55,588 nucleotides of DNA from CAYSNP01 sp964432485 (lineage in GTDB: Bacteria > Bacillota > Clostridia > Christensenellales > DTU072): contig CAYSNP010000010.1 of assembly GCA_964432485.1 (NCBI GenBank), forward strand, positions 1 through 55,588, in the 5' to 3' direction. Of this stretch, positions 37,148 through 44,523 are shown in pieces. The position numbers and the translations under genes were made by a program. A model generated the notes under the pieces. That model was not told the DNA's origin. It saw nothing but the letters and a program-made list of their open reading frames with translations, and did no database searches. The stretch's first letter is position 1. Every line of letters starts with the position of its first letter.

Positions 37148-38038
37148 TTATTTTCCAGACGATATGCCTTTTAAAATTGTAGATACAATAGCGCAAAGAA
37201 TGCCGCCTATGGGAAAGACCACCCAGCCAGGATGCCATAAAAACCTTAAAAAGCCTAGTAACAAGAATATTCCTGTGCAGACAAGCATAACTATTCCGCA
37301 AATAACATCCTCCAATACCTTATAATTAGGTTTTAATGCAGGAGCTTCTTCGGTAGGAATCTTTTTTTCTTTTTTAAGTGCTTCCCACACCATACTGTTA
37401 TAAACAATCAGCGGCACGCCGACAAGTACAAAAGAAAAGAAAACCGGAATGGTTATTTGTTCATGCAGACCAAATTCGGATAGCATTATCAGAATCATAG
37501 GCGATAAGATTAACAGGCTTATTCCTAAAGACAGCATATATATTGCTTTTTTCCCTTTTTTTTGTGATTCTTCGTCAAGCTCTGCGCTTCCAAGGGCTCT
37601 AAGCATGCCTGTGCTGACCAGCATAAATATAGCTACCGATGTGCAAAAGAGCATTTGAGGCACATAAAATGTAAAGCGGTAATCGTTTATCTCAAGTATT
37701 ACGAGCATCATTACGCCGAACAATATCAAGGCGATTGCCAAAGAAATCACGGTCACTTGTTTTTTTGTCAAGGGTTTTAAGAGCTTTTCTTTTTCAGGTT
37801 CAATTATTATGGGAGTATTTTCGCCTTCCGACTTTCTTTCTCCTCGTAAAAGCTCATCTACACTAACGTTAAATAGCGATGCAAGCGGTACAAGTAATGA
37901 AGTTTCCGGAAAAGAATCGCCTGTTTCCCATTTTGATACTGCTTTATTAGTTAAATCTAACTTATCCGCCAATTCTGACTGCGTCCAACCCTTTTCTTTC
38001 CTTAGGCTATATAAAAACTCCCCAAATTTGTTATTCAT
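37148..38038 (-). CDS. XRE-family regulator with a membrane domain
   Basis: 296 aa. The first 65 residues are a Cro/C1-type helix-turn-helix (FGEFLYSLRKEKGWTQSELA, then KAVSKWETGDSFPE). A short charged linker follows, then about five hydrophobic segments (VISLAIALILFGVMMLVIL onward) and a C-terminal helix pair. This fusion is common in Clostridia and suggests a membrane-sensed repressor. GCAGGGAG precedes the ATG, and a TATAAT (minus strand, 38067-38072) lies upstream. It is divergent from the PadR operon, with 243 bp between the start codons. The sensed signal is unknown. Confidence 0.85.
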   Translation of the reverse strand: MNNKFGEFLYSLRKEKGWTQSELADKLDLTNKAVSKWETGDSFPETSLLVPLASLFNVSVDELLRGERKSEGENTPIIIEPEKEKLLKPLTKKQVTVISLAIALILFGVMMLVILEINDYRFTFYVPQMLFCTSVAIFMLVSTGMLRALGSAELDEESQKKGKKAIYMLSLGISLLILSPMILIMLSEFGLHEQITIPVFFSFVLVGVPLIVYNSMVWEALKKEKKIPTEEAPALKPNYKVLEDVICGIVMLVCTGIFLLLGFLRFLWHPGWVVFPIGGILCAIVSTILKGISSGK

Positions 38039-38101
38039 AGCGTTGCTCCCTGCTTATTTTAATAATATTATACCTTATCTTATGAAAATAGGAAACTACT
38101 A

Positions 38102-38151
38102 GCCTTAGAAAAGGGTAAAAGTGCCTTAGAAGGTTGTCTACTTTAAGTAGA
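38102..38151. promoter_or_regulatory. Operator-like direct repeats and palindrome
   Basis: GCCTTAGAA occurs twice, at 38103 and 38124, 21 bp apart (two helical turns). A 15-bp palindrome TCTACTTTAAGTAGA follows at 38137-38151. Both lie in the divergent space between the XRE and PadR genes, where an XRE or PadR site is expected. No protein can be assigned. Confidence 0.4.
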
Positions 38152-38229
38152 ATCTACTAAAATTAGATTTAATTTGTGATAAATTATATAAGCTAACAAA
38201 TATTATTTTATTTTTTTCGAAAATTACTA

Positions 38230-38263
38230 TTGACAAGCGCAATACTATGTATTGTATAGTATT
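38230..38263 (+). promoter_or_regulatory. PadR operon promoter with overlapping palindrome
   Basis: TTGACA (38230-38235) is followed by AATACTAT and ATAGTATT, a perfect 8-bp inverted repeat with 7-nt centre at 38241-38263. The right half contains TATAGT, the likely -10, although the spacer to TTGACA would then be 19 nt. The position fits autorepression by PadR. Confidence 0.65.
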
Positions 38264-38281
38264 ATGCATAGGGAGGTATCA

Positions 38282-38608
38282 ATGGACATTCAAACTAAAA
38301 AAGGCCTGTTAGATGTCGTGGTATTGTCTACTCTTATCAAGGGGGACTCCTATGGATACAAAATTGTGCAGGAAGTATCTAAAGTGGTGGATATATCAGA
38401 GTCGACTTTATACCCCATATTGCGCAGATTGGAAGCTGCAGCCGCCCTTACCACTTATAGCGTAGAGCATAGGGGAAGATTGCGCAAATATTATAAGCTG
38501 ACCAATGAAGGATATAGTAAGGTCAAGTTATTTATAGAGGATTGGGACGAAATCAAGGGAGTATATAATTTTATAGTAGCCAATGCAAGAGGCAAATGGA
38601 GGTATTAA
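38282..38608 (+). CDS. PadR-family transcriptional regulator
   Basis: 108 aa, the short PadR form. The winged helix is TKKGLLDVVVLSTLIKGDSY, then ISESTLYPILRRLEAA and RGRLRKYYKLTNEGY, all family hallmarks. The start is the ATG with GGGAGG 6 nt upstream rather than an earlier in-frame ATG at 38252, which lies in the promoter. Its stop overlaps the next start (TAATG). In many Firmicutes PadR genes precede DUF1700 and DUF4097 genes, forming an envelope-related module; the inducer is unknown. Confidence 0.92.
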   Translation: MDIQTKKGLLDVVVLSTLIKGDSYGYKIVQEVSKVVDISESTLYPILRRLEAAAALTTYSVEHRGRLRKYYKLTNEGYSKVKLFIEDWDEIKGVYNFIVANARGKWRY

Positions 38609-39186
38609 TGAATAAGGCGGAGTTTATAAAAGCATTAGATAATGAGCTTGTGCGCTTTGATGCAAGCGAAAAGAAAGAAATCCTTGCTTATTATAATGAG
38701 CTGATAGACGAAAAGATAGAGCGAGGGTATAGTGAGGCGCAAGCAGTTGCATCTATTGGTAAGATAAAAGATGTTTCTGCCGGCATAAAAGCCGATTTAG
38801 TAAATATAAGACTGACTAAACGCAGCAGTTTATCTAAGATTTCTAACAGTTTTTGGATGCTGATTTTAGTGCTATTTGCCTCTCCTATATTATTGCCTGT
38901 CGGGATAGCCTTCTTAGCCATATTTTTTAGTGTATCAGTTACATTGCTTTCTCTAGTTCTTGGGTTTGGGCTAGGCGCAGTAGTTACCGCTGTTGCCGCA
39001 ATTCCTATTGTAATCAAGGCTTATGCCAATTTAGGGATAGGGGGCGCAATACTTGTTAGCGGTGTAATACTAGTAGTAATTGCTGCTTTTGCCTTGCTAG
39101 CCTTAGTTATCTTTAGGGTAACAATTGACCTGCTTAAAGCTATCGTAGCGGGGCTTGCTAAGATAATTAAAAAAAAGAATAGGTAA
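38608..39186 (+). CDS. DUF1700 membrane protein
   Basis: 192 aa. The N-terminal domain (EFIKALDNELVRFDASEKKE, then YYNELIDEKIERGYSEAQAV) is the DUF1700 signature. About three or four membrane segments follow (IALLILV-type segments at about 85-175), with a lysine tail. TGGAGG lies 6 nt upstream of the ATG, which overlaps the PadR stop. It is probably a membrane partner of the DUF4097 protein next in the operon. Confidence 0.9.
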   Translation: MNKAEFIKALDNELVRFDASEKKEILAYYNELIDEKIERGYSEAQAVASIGKIKDVSAGIKADLVNIRLTKRSSLSKISNSFWMLILVLFASPILLPVGIAFLAIFFSVSVTLLSLVLGFGLGAVVTAVAAIPIVIKAYANLGIGGAILVSGVILVVIAAFALLALVIFRVTIDLLKAIVAGLAKIIKKKNR

Positions 39187-39203
39187 GATAAGGAGAATTA
39201 AAT

Positions 39204-40175
39204 ATGAAAAAAGTTTTTTTGGCTTTTGCAATAATATTAGTAATAGGATTAATTTTAGCTTTTACGGGCTTTGCGCTCTTAGGATTTGACTCTAATGCAA
39301 TAACTAAAGCCTTTACCAATCAAAGGGATGCAGATTTTACTGCTGTTGCAAAAACCGTGGAGTTACTGCCGCAAAAGTTAGAGATAGATTGTATTAATAA
39401 CACTATAGAGTTTTATGAAATAGAAGAAGATAAGATTACATTTGATTATTACCAATCTGATTATTACTTTTTTGAGCTATCCGAAAACAGCGAGCTTGTT
39501 AAACTTAAAGCTATTAAGGAAAATCAAACTTGGCTAAAAAGATGGAGTTTAGAACTAGGTACTATTTCTCCGCATATTCAAAAAGTAAGAGTAGGTCTTT
39601 CTAAAAACTTTGCAGGGCAACTGATTATTGAAACGACTAACGGCGATGTAGATTTATCTAGCACTAATGAGTTAGAGCTGTTAAAAATTAATATGACTAA
39701 CGGTAAGGTTAATATTAAGAACATTTCTGTAGCTAATGATATTAGTATAGAAAATACAAATGGCATTATATCCCTTAAAGATATTACAGTAAATAAGAAT
39801 TGCACTATTAAAACCACCAATGGAAATATAACTGTTGCAGGTACTGTTGCAAATATTATAGATACCGGCACAACCAATGGCAGGATAGCAATAACGAGTG
39901 CTCAATCTCAAGAGCTGTTAAGCCATACTACCAACGGCAATATATCTATTTCGCATACCAATTGCCTCAAAATGGATACTCAAACTACCAATGGCAATAT
40001 AACTGTCAATGCTCTAGGTAATTTTGCGGATACCAAGTTGATAATAAGCAATACGGTGGGATCAATTATTGTTAACGGTGTAAAATATGCTTCTCAAACA
40101 CTTAACCCCAATGCCGCCAAATCCATAAGCGCAAAAAATACCAATGGCAATATTACCATAGACTTTGAGGAGTAG
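39204..40175 (+). CDS. DUF4097 (beta-helix-like) anchored protein
   Basis: 323 aa. One N-terminal membrane segment (VFLAFAIILVIGLILAFTGFALLGF) is followed by an extracytoplasmic part rich in short TTNG repeats (TTNGDVDLSS, MTNGKVNIKN, NTNGIISLKD, TTNGNITVAG, TTNGRIAITS), the pattern of the DUF4097 putative adhesin beta-helix. AAGGAG precedes the ATG. It is the last gene of the PadR-DUF1700 operon. Its role is not established; envelope sensing or adhesion is inference. Confidence 0.88.
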   Translation: MKKVFLAFAIILVIGLILAFTGFALLGFDSNAITKAFTNQRDADFTAVAKTVELLPQKLEIDCINNTIEFYEIEEDKITFDYYQSDYYFFELSENSELVKLKAIKENQTWLKRWSLELGTISPHIQKVRVGLSKNFAGQLIIETTNGDVDLSSTNELELLKINMTNGKVNIKNISVANDISIENTNGIISLKDITVNKNCTIKTTNGNITVAGTVANIIDTGTTNGRIAITSAQSQELLSHTTNGNISISHTNCLKMDTQTTNGNITVNALGNFADTKLIISNTVGSIIVNGVKYASQTLNPNAAKSISAKNTNGNITIDFEE

Positions 40176-40185
40176 CCCAGCGGCG

Positions 40186-40288
40186 AAAGGGATTGAGCTT
40201 GCTTAGCCAATTTTAACAAAATTATAGGTATGCTTTCCTTTAGAGGATAGCTTAAAAAGATTGTCCTTTGTAAGCTCGCTATCCCTTT
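40186..40288. repeat. Imperfect inverted repeats bounding a 103-bp segment
   Basis: AAAGGGAT with a nearby GAGCTTGC at the left and the complement GTAAGCTC with ATCCCTTT at the right. The inner GGATAGC (from about 40243) can also pair with GCTATCC. It could be an operon-end hairpin (no T run follows) or a small mobile-element footprint. The right edge touches the CotH remnant. Confidence 0.4.
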
Positions 40289-40470
40289 CAATTGTTATAA
40301 TATTCGTTTAGCCATTCCGCTCTGGTCTGCAGATACTCTTTAAGGTATACAAATTGCAAGTAGCATGTATCAATAGCAACAACTTCATCCGGATTAGGCC
40401 AAACATACTTGCCTAAAACATCCCACCGCTGGAAGTTGTGCTCAAAAGCTATGGCATATTCCTCACTCAC
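40288..40470 (-). pseudogene. C-terminal remnant of a CotH-family kinase
   Basis: 60 codons from GTG to TGA. FEHNFQRWDVLGKYVWPNPD and YLKEYLQTRAEWLNEYYN match the C-terminal helices of CotH-type spore-coat/secreted kinases (N-x-x-RW-x-x-LGxYVWPNP, then a LKxxLxxRxxWL helix). The kinase core is missing, upstream in-frame stops follow within about 60 nt, and no ribosome binding site is seen. The fragment lies between a DUF4097 gene and ribosomal protein L25. Function is unlikely. Confidence 0.65.
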
Positions 40471-40544
40471 TTTATAAAAACAGCCTTTGCTTTATTATTT
40501 GTTTTTTTTATGATATAATATAGGTACTATGTAGGAGGTGTACA

Positions 40545-41174
40545 ATGAGTACAGGATTGCTAAAGGCAGAGTTAAGAGAGCCGCAAGGTAGCAAAGCTAA
40601 TAAAAGGCTTAGAAAATCAGGCTACCTTCCGGGCAGTATATGCTCAAAAGACGCAAGTGCTGTTTCTATTAAAATTAGGAGTGACGAAGTTAGAAAGGCA
40701 ATAGCCGAGCAAGGCAAACTTGCGGTCTTTAAGTTAGAGTTAGGCAAAAAGAAATACAATGTTATGATTAAAGACCTTCAAACTATGCCGATATCCAACG
40801 ATTATTTGGATATTACTTTTCAGCAAGTTTCGTTAAGGGAAGAAATAAAAGCAGATGTTGCGTTAAGGGTAGTTAATACAGAGCAACTAGAATTTGAAAA
40901 ACTTAGGCTTTCTATGCATATAGAATCGCTTCCGATACTTGGATTGCCTAAAGATATCCCCAATACCATAGATATAGATGGGGAGAGTTTGCAAGCGGGC
41001 ACCAGCTTATATGTTAAAGATTTGCAGTTGCCTGACAAGGTTGCCACTGATGCTGACCCTGCACTAATGGTGTTGTCTGTTTCTGCTCCCAAGATGTATG
41101 CAGTAGAAGAAAAGATTGAGGAAAAAGAAGAGGAGAGCGCAATAGAAGAACATAAAGAGGATTTGGACGAATAA
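40545..41174 (+). CDS. rplY: 50S ribosomal protein L25/CTC
   Basis: 209 aa, the two-domain TL5/CTC form. The N-terminal L25 domain (LLKAELREPQGSKANKRLRKSGYLPG) binds 5S rRNA, and the C-terminal beta domain contains EEIKADVALRVV and LPKDIPNTIDIDGESLQAG. A strongly acidic tail follows. TAGGAGGTG precedes the ATG, and a TATAAT at 40514-40519 is a possible -10. It stands alone. Confidence 0.95.
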   Translation: MSTGLLKAELREPQGSKANKRLRKSGYLPGSICSKDASAVSIKIRSDEVRKAIAEQGKLAVFKLELGKKKYNVMIKDLQTMPISNDYLDITFQQVSLREEIKADVALRVVNTEQLEFEKLRLSMHIESLPILGLPKDIPNTIDIDGESLQAGTSLYVKDLQLPDKVATDADPALMVLSVSAPKMYAVEEKIEEKEEESAIEEHKEDLDE

Positions 41175-41233
41175 GATTAAACAGATAGGGCTTTGCTTTA
41201 ATAAGTTTAATACTTTTTTTTATCGTATATTAT

Positions 41234-41262
41234 TTGCTTAGTAAGATTAAAAGTAATATAAT
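41234..41262 (+). promoter_or_regulatory. Candidate promoter of the CDP-alcohol transferase
   Basis: TTGCTT (41234-41239), 17-nt spacer, perfect TATAAT (41257-41262), 35 nt before the start codon. The -35 is weak. Confidence 0.45.
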
Positions 41263-41297
41263 TATGATATAGTGATTTACTTATAAGGAGAGAGATT

Positions 41298-41897
41298 ATG
41301 AAAAAGAATATAGCTAACTTTTTGACCTCAATAAGGATAATTTTAGCGTTTGTCTTATTATTCTTTATGCAAGAGCAGTATCAAACTGTTTTTCTTACTC
41401 TTTATTCTATAGCTTGGATTACCGACGGATTGGATGGCAGGGTGGCAAGAGCGCTAAAAGCAGAAAGCGACTTTGGCTCTAAACTGGACGATATAGGCGA
41501 TACCCTGCTTGGCATAGTAATGGGGATAAGCATTTTTGTATGGATAGGGACTAAACTATTTGAGTTTCTGCCTTATGCAATACCTTTGATTGCTGTTAGG
41601 ATTTTTAATGTCTTTTATACTAAGAAAAAGTATGGCAAGCCCTATGTTATTCATACCTATGGCAACAAATTCACTTCCTTTATAGCATTTTTGTTACCGA
41701 TTTATTATGTTGCAATAAGTAATTACACTACTTTTAATCCCTTTGCGCTTTTTTATGCTGTAATAGTAGTGGGCACTCTTGCCTCTGTTGAGGAAGCGCT
41801 GATACACCTTACTTCAGAAAAGTATTTTGCCAAAAGGAAAAGCATCTTTATCGACCTTAAAGAAGAAGAAGCAATGGAAGAAGATACTGTAAAATAA
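41298..41897 (+). CDS. CDP-alcohol phosphatidyltransferase
   Basis: 199 aa with about six membrane segments. The catalytic signature DG-x2-AR-x8-G-x3-D-x3-D is intact in DGRVARALKAESDFGSKLDD plus IGD, and the N-terminus NFLTSIRIILAF is typical. Such enzymes attach a polar alcohol to CDP-diacylglycerol to make phospholipids, for example phosphatidylglycerol phosphate or related head groups. The substrate cannot be read. AGGAGAGAG precedes the ATG. It ends 19 bp before the convergent UPF0104 gene. Confidence 0.9.
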   Translation: MKKNIANFLTSIRIILAFVLLFFMQEQYQTVFLTLYSIAWITDGLDGRVARALKAESDFGSKLDDIGDTLLGIVMGISIFVWIGTKLFEFLPYAIPLIAVRIFNVFYTKKKYGKPYVIHTYGNKFTSFIAFLLPIYYVAISNYTTFNPFALFYAVIVVGTLASVEEALIHLTSEKYFAKRKSIFIDLKEEEAMEEDTVK

Positions 41898-41916
41898 AAC
41901 TTTAGCAAAGCCTATT

Positions 41917-43071
41917 TTAGCCTTCGTCAGTAGCTTCAATAGGCTTTTCTTCTGCCCTCATTTTATTGGTAACTCTGCCTTTTTGAGCATCTTTTAGGTC
42001 AATAACGGATTTTTTCTTAAAAAAGGATTCATATATAAGTATTGCAACGCCAATCAGCATATATGAGTAAAAAGATAATATACGCCAAGTTATCAGCCCA
42101 TAAAAGACCATTCCGCCCATAATTATTTTATTAAATATGGCATAAAAGCTTGCCTCCGCCGCTCCTGAAGTGCCGGGCGTAGGGGCTAGCAGAGATGAGC
42201 AAGTGACATACATTGTGCTTACAGTGATAAAAAGCCAAGAATAGGTGTTGCCCATAAAAGCCCTATTGATAAAGTAGGGAATAGAGGCAAGGCATAACAG
42301 GTCAATTGCAGATAAAATAAATACCGAAAAGAAAATAGAAGGGTGGGTCACAAAGTACTTTATTGATGAAAGCATATCATTAACTTTCTTTGTCCAATAC
42401 GCTCTTTCTTTTTCAATATCTTTAATAAGTTTAAGTTTATGCCCTAACTTTAAGCCTATGCCAATAAGTTTTTTTGCTAAGTTAGGAAAAAAAGCAAAGA
42501 GAAAGATAACAACGGGAAGCAAGAGATTAAGGCTAAGCCCAATATATGCCAATACCTTGACTACGCTAGAGCCTTCTTGAGGGAAAAAGATAAAGAAAAA
42601 GAGCATAACTACATCATAAGCCAGCACTTTAACAGTAATTCTGGTTAAAGGAATGCTGGCGGCAGTAGCAAGCTCAACATTATACTTATATAAGAAGTAA
42701 ATTTGAAAAGGCTGTCCCCCTGTAGCCATAGGAGTTACTCCGTCGCCGTACTTGCCGATAAGTCCAATTTTTAGAGCCAGAGCAAAGCGCCATTCGCCGG
42801 TAGTATCTTTAATAAATATCATATAAGATAAAGTATCTGCAAGAATGCGCACCGCCAGCACACCCACTCCCAGCAAAAGCCAAATAATATTTGACGAAAG
42901 TATGCTCATTGCTTCTTTAAAGTTCTTTATTGAGCCGCCTTTTAGTTCTATCTTTAAAATAATTAATATTGTTACCACATTGATAACTATTAAAATAAAC
43001 TTAAAAAGGTTGTACTTTTTATCAGGATTTTGCGTTACATCAAGAGTATCATTCTTTATCTGTTTAGACAT
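41917..43071 (-). CDS. UPF0104/lysylphosphatidylglycerol synthase-like membrane protein
   Basis: 384 aa with about eight hydrophobic segments of the LPG_synthase_TM family (GKYGDGVTPMATGGQPFQIY; PTPGTSGAAEASFY). Members are the flippase half of MprF or stand-alone transporters of lipids or glycolipids. There is no synthase domain here. A promoter (TTGACG-16-TATAAT) lies at 43098-43125 on the minus strand, inside the 3' end of the upstream transporter gene, so it can be expressed separately. The adjacent CDP-alcohol transferase suggests a lipid role, but the two genes converge. Confidence 0.82.
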   Translation of the reverse strand: MSKQIKNDTLDVTQNPDKKYNLFKFILIVINVVTILIILKIELKGGSIKNFKEAMSILSSNIIWLLLGVGVLAVRILADTLSYMIFIKDTTGEWRFALALKIGLIGKYGDGVTPMATGGQPFQIYFLYKYNVELATAASIPLTRITVKVLAYDVVMLFFFIFFPQEGSSVVKVLAYIGLSLNLLLPVVIFLFAFFPNLAKKLIGIGLKLGHKLKLIKDIEKERAYWTKKVNDMLSSIKYFVTHPSIFFSVFILSAIDLLCLASIPYFINRAFMGNTYSWLFITVSTMYVTCSSLLAPTPGTSGAAEASFYAIFNKIIMGGMVFYGLITWRILSFYSYMLIGVAILIYESFFKKKSVIDLKDAQKGRVTNKMRAEEKPIEATDEG

Positions 43072-43097
43072 ATCTTTTTAGTATCCTTATTAGGTTT

Positions 43098-43125
43098 ATT
43101 ATACGCTTTTTCTTTAATTCGTCAA
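43098..43125 (-). promoter_or_regulatory. Promoter of the UPF0104 gene
   Basis: TTGACG (43120-43125), 16-nt spacer, TATAAT (43098-43103) on the minus strand. The -35 overlaps the end of the GPH transporter gene. Confidence 0.65.
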
Positions 43126-44523
43126 GTGTCTGCGGGCTGCCAGCTCAACTTGTATCTTTTTAAGATATTCTCCATCCAATTTGTAAAAGAAAAATGGTAT
43201 AACAGACAACAAATTAAAGACAGCAGGGATTAAGGAAAACATTAAAAGTAGCCCTGCTTGTGTCTTTTTTGACTGCATATAAAGGTCGCTGCTGCCCGGC
43301 AGCAGCTTTCCTATGCCCATAGCCTCGAATCCTATCCAAGTCAAAATCAAAGTCATGGTAAAATCTTTAAAGCCGCTTGCCACTTTGCTTCTAAAGGACA
43401 TTATGGAAAAAGAGATACCTTCTTGTCTGCTCCCTTCCTTCCATTCCATATAGTCAAGGGTATCCGTGCACATTAGCGTTGGCACTACATTTAATATGCC
43501 GGTAGGGATACCGTAAAAGAACATTGCTACTGCAATTACTGCCATACTCAAATACACTTTGCTAATTAAAAAGACCATAGCCATTATTATTGAAAGCGCA
43601 AAGGTAGCATAAATATATTGCTTGCGGCTGCTGATTCTTTTGCCCAAGTACGCAGGCGCAAGCATACCTATAAGCGAACCAATCATAGACGGGATAGAAA
43701 ATAGTATTTGATTTTGCGGCTGCAGAAAAACATAAGTTACCACATATAATATACTGGCGGAAATGATATTGCGGAAAAAAGATAAAAAGTTGCCCGTTAC
43801 CATAAGGAGCAGCGGTTTGTTTTTGCCAAGGTAGCGAAAGCCTTCAAAGATATTGTTGCCTTTAATTGGCGTAGGCTCAATGCGTTCTTTGATTTTCAGC
43901 CCGCCAAAAATAATAAAAATAGCGCCAAGTGCTGACAAAATTATAGCGGTGGCAAGATATATTGTTCCTGCGCTGTCAGTAAGAAAGAATCCTATGGCTA
44001 TTATGACCATAGCTATTTCTCCGCCGGCAGACCCAAACAGCCTGCCTAAAGAAATCATTTTGGTGCGCTCCTCCGGGTTAGGGGATACTACGCTAGGCAA
44101 TGCTTGCAAAGGTGCGTCCACAAAGGTATAAAGCGAGCACCATACCAAATAAGTAACATACATATAGGCAATCTTGCCAATGTCAGAAAAATTGACGGGC
44201 AAGAAAAGTAATATTGTAACTATAGCGTATGGGATACTTAAATAGATAAGATAGGTTCTCATTTTGCCATATTTGCCTTTGGTGCGGTCAATTATGCTGC
44301 CTTCGATAGGGTCATTTATCCCATCCCAAATCTTTGCTATCAAAAACATAGTGCCCACAATAAGGGCATTTATTTTTAGTATAGAGGTATAAAAAATTAA
44401 TAGATATCCTTGCGTAAGCCCTGCTATGGAACTGCCAAAAAAATTGCTTACCCCATAGGTAATGTAGTCCTTTGTCTTTAAGTATTTAGTTTTTGAACTT
44501 TCGGGCCATATTTCTAGTGTCAT
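43114..44523 (-). CDS. GPH-family sugar:cation symporter (second)
   Basis: 469 aa, twelve membrane segments. The loop NDPIEGSIIDRTKGKYGKMR after helix 2 and CTDTLDYMEWKEGSRQEG in the second half match the symporter at 29364. It is the third gene of the minus-strand operon TIM-barrel protein, glycosidase, transporter. Its start overlaps the glycosidase stop by 4 bp (ATGA). It probably imports the oligosaccharide that the glycosidase degrades. Specificity is unknown. Confidence 0.92.
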   Translation of the reverse strand: MTLEIWPESSKTKYLKTKDYITYGVSNFFGSSIAGLTQGYLLIFYTSILKINALIVGTMFLIAKIWDGINDPIEGSIIDRTKGKYGKMRTYLIYLSIPYAIVTILLFLPVNFSDIGKIAYMYVTYLVWCSLYTFVDAPLQALPSVVSPNPEERTKMISLGRLFGSAGGEIAMVIIAIGFFLTDSAGTIYLATAIILSALGAIFIIFGGLKIKERIEPTPIKGNNIFEGFRYLGKNKPLLLMVTGNFLSFFRNIISASILYVVTYVFLQPQNQILFSIPSMIGSLIGMLAPAYLGKRISSRKQYIYATFALSIIMAMVFLISKVYLSMAVIAVAMFFYGIPTGILNVVPTLMCTDTLDYMEWKEGSRQEGISFSIMSFRSKVASGFKDFTMTLILTWIGFEAMGIGKLLPGSSDLYMQSKKTQAGLLLMFSLIPAVFNLLSVIPFFFYKLDGEYLKKIQVELAARRHLTN

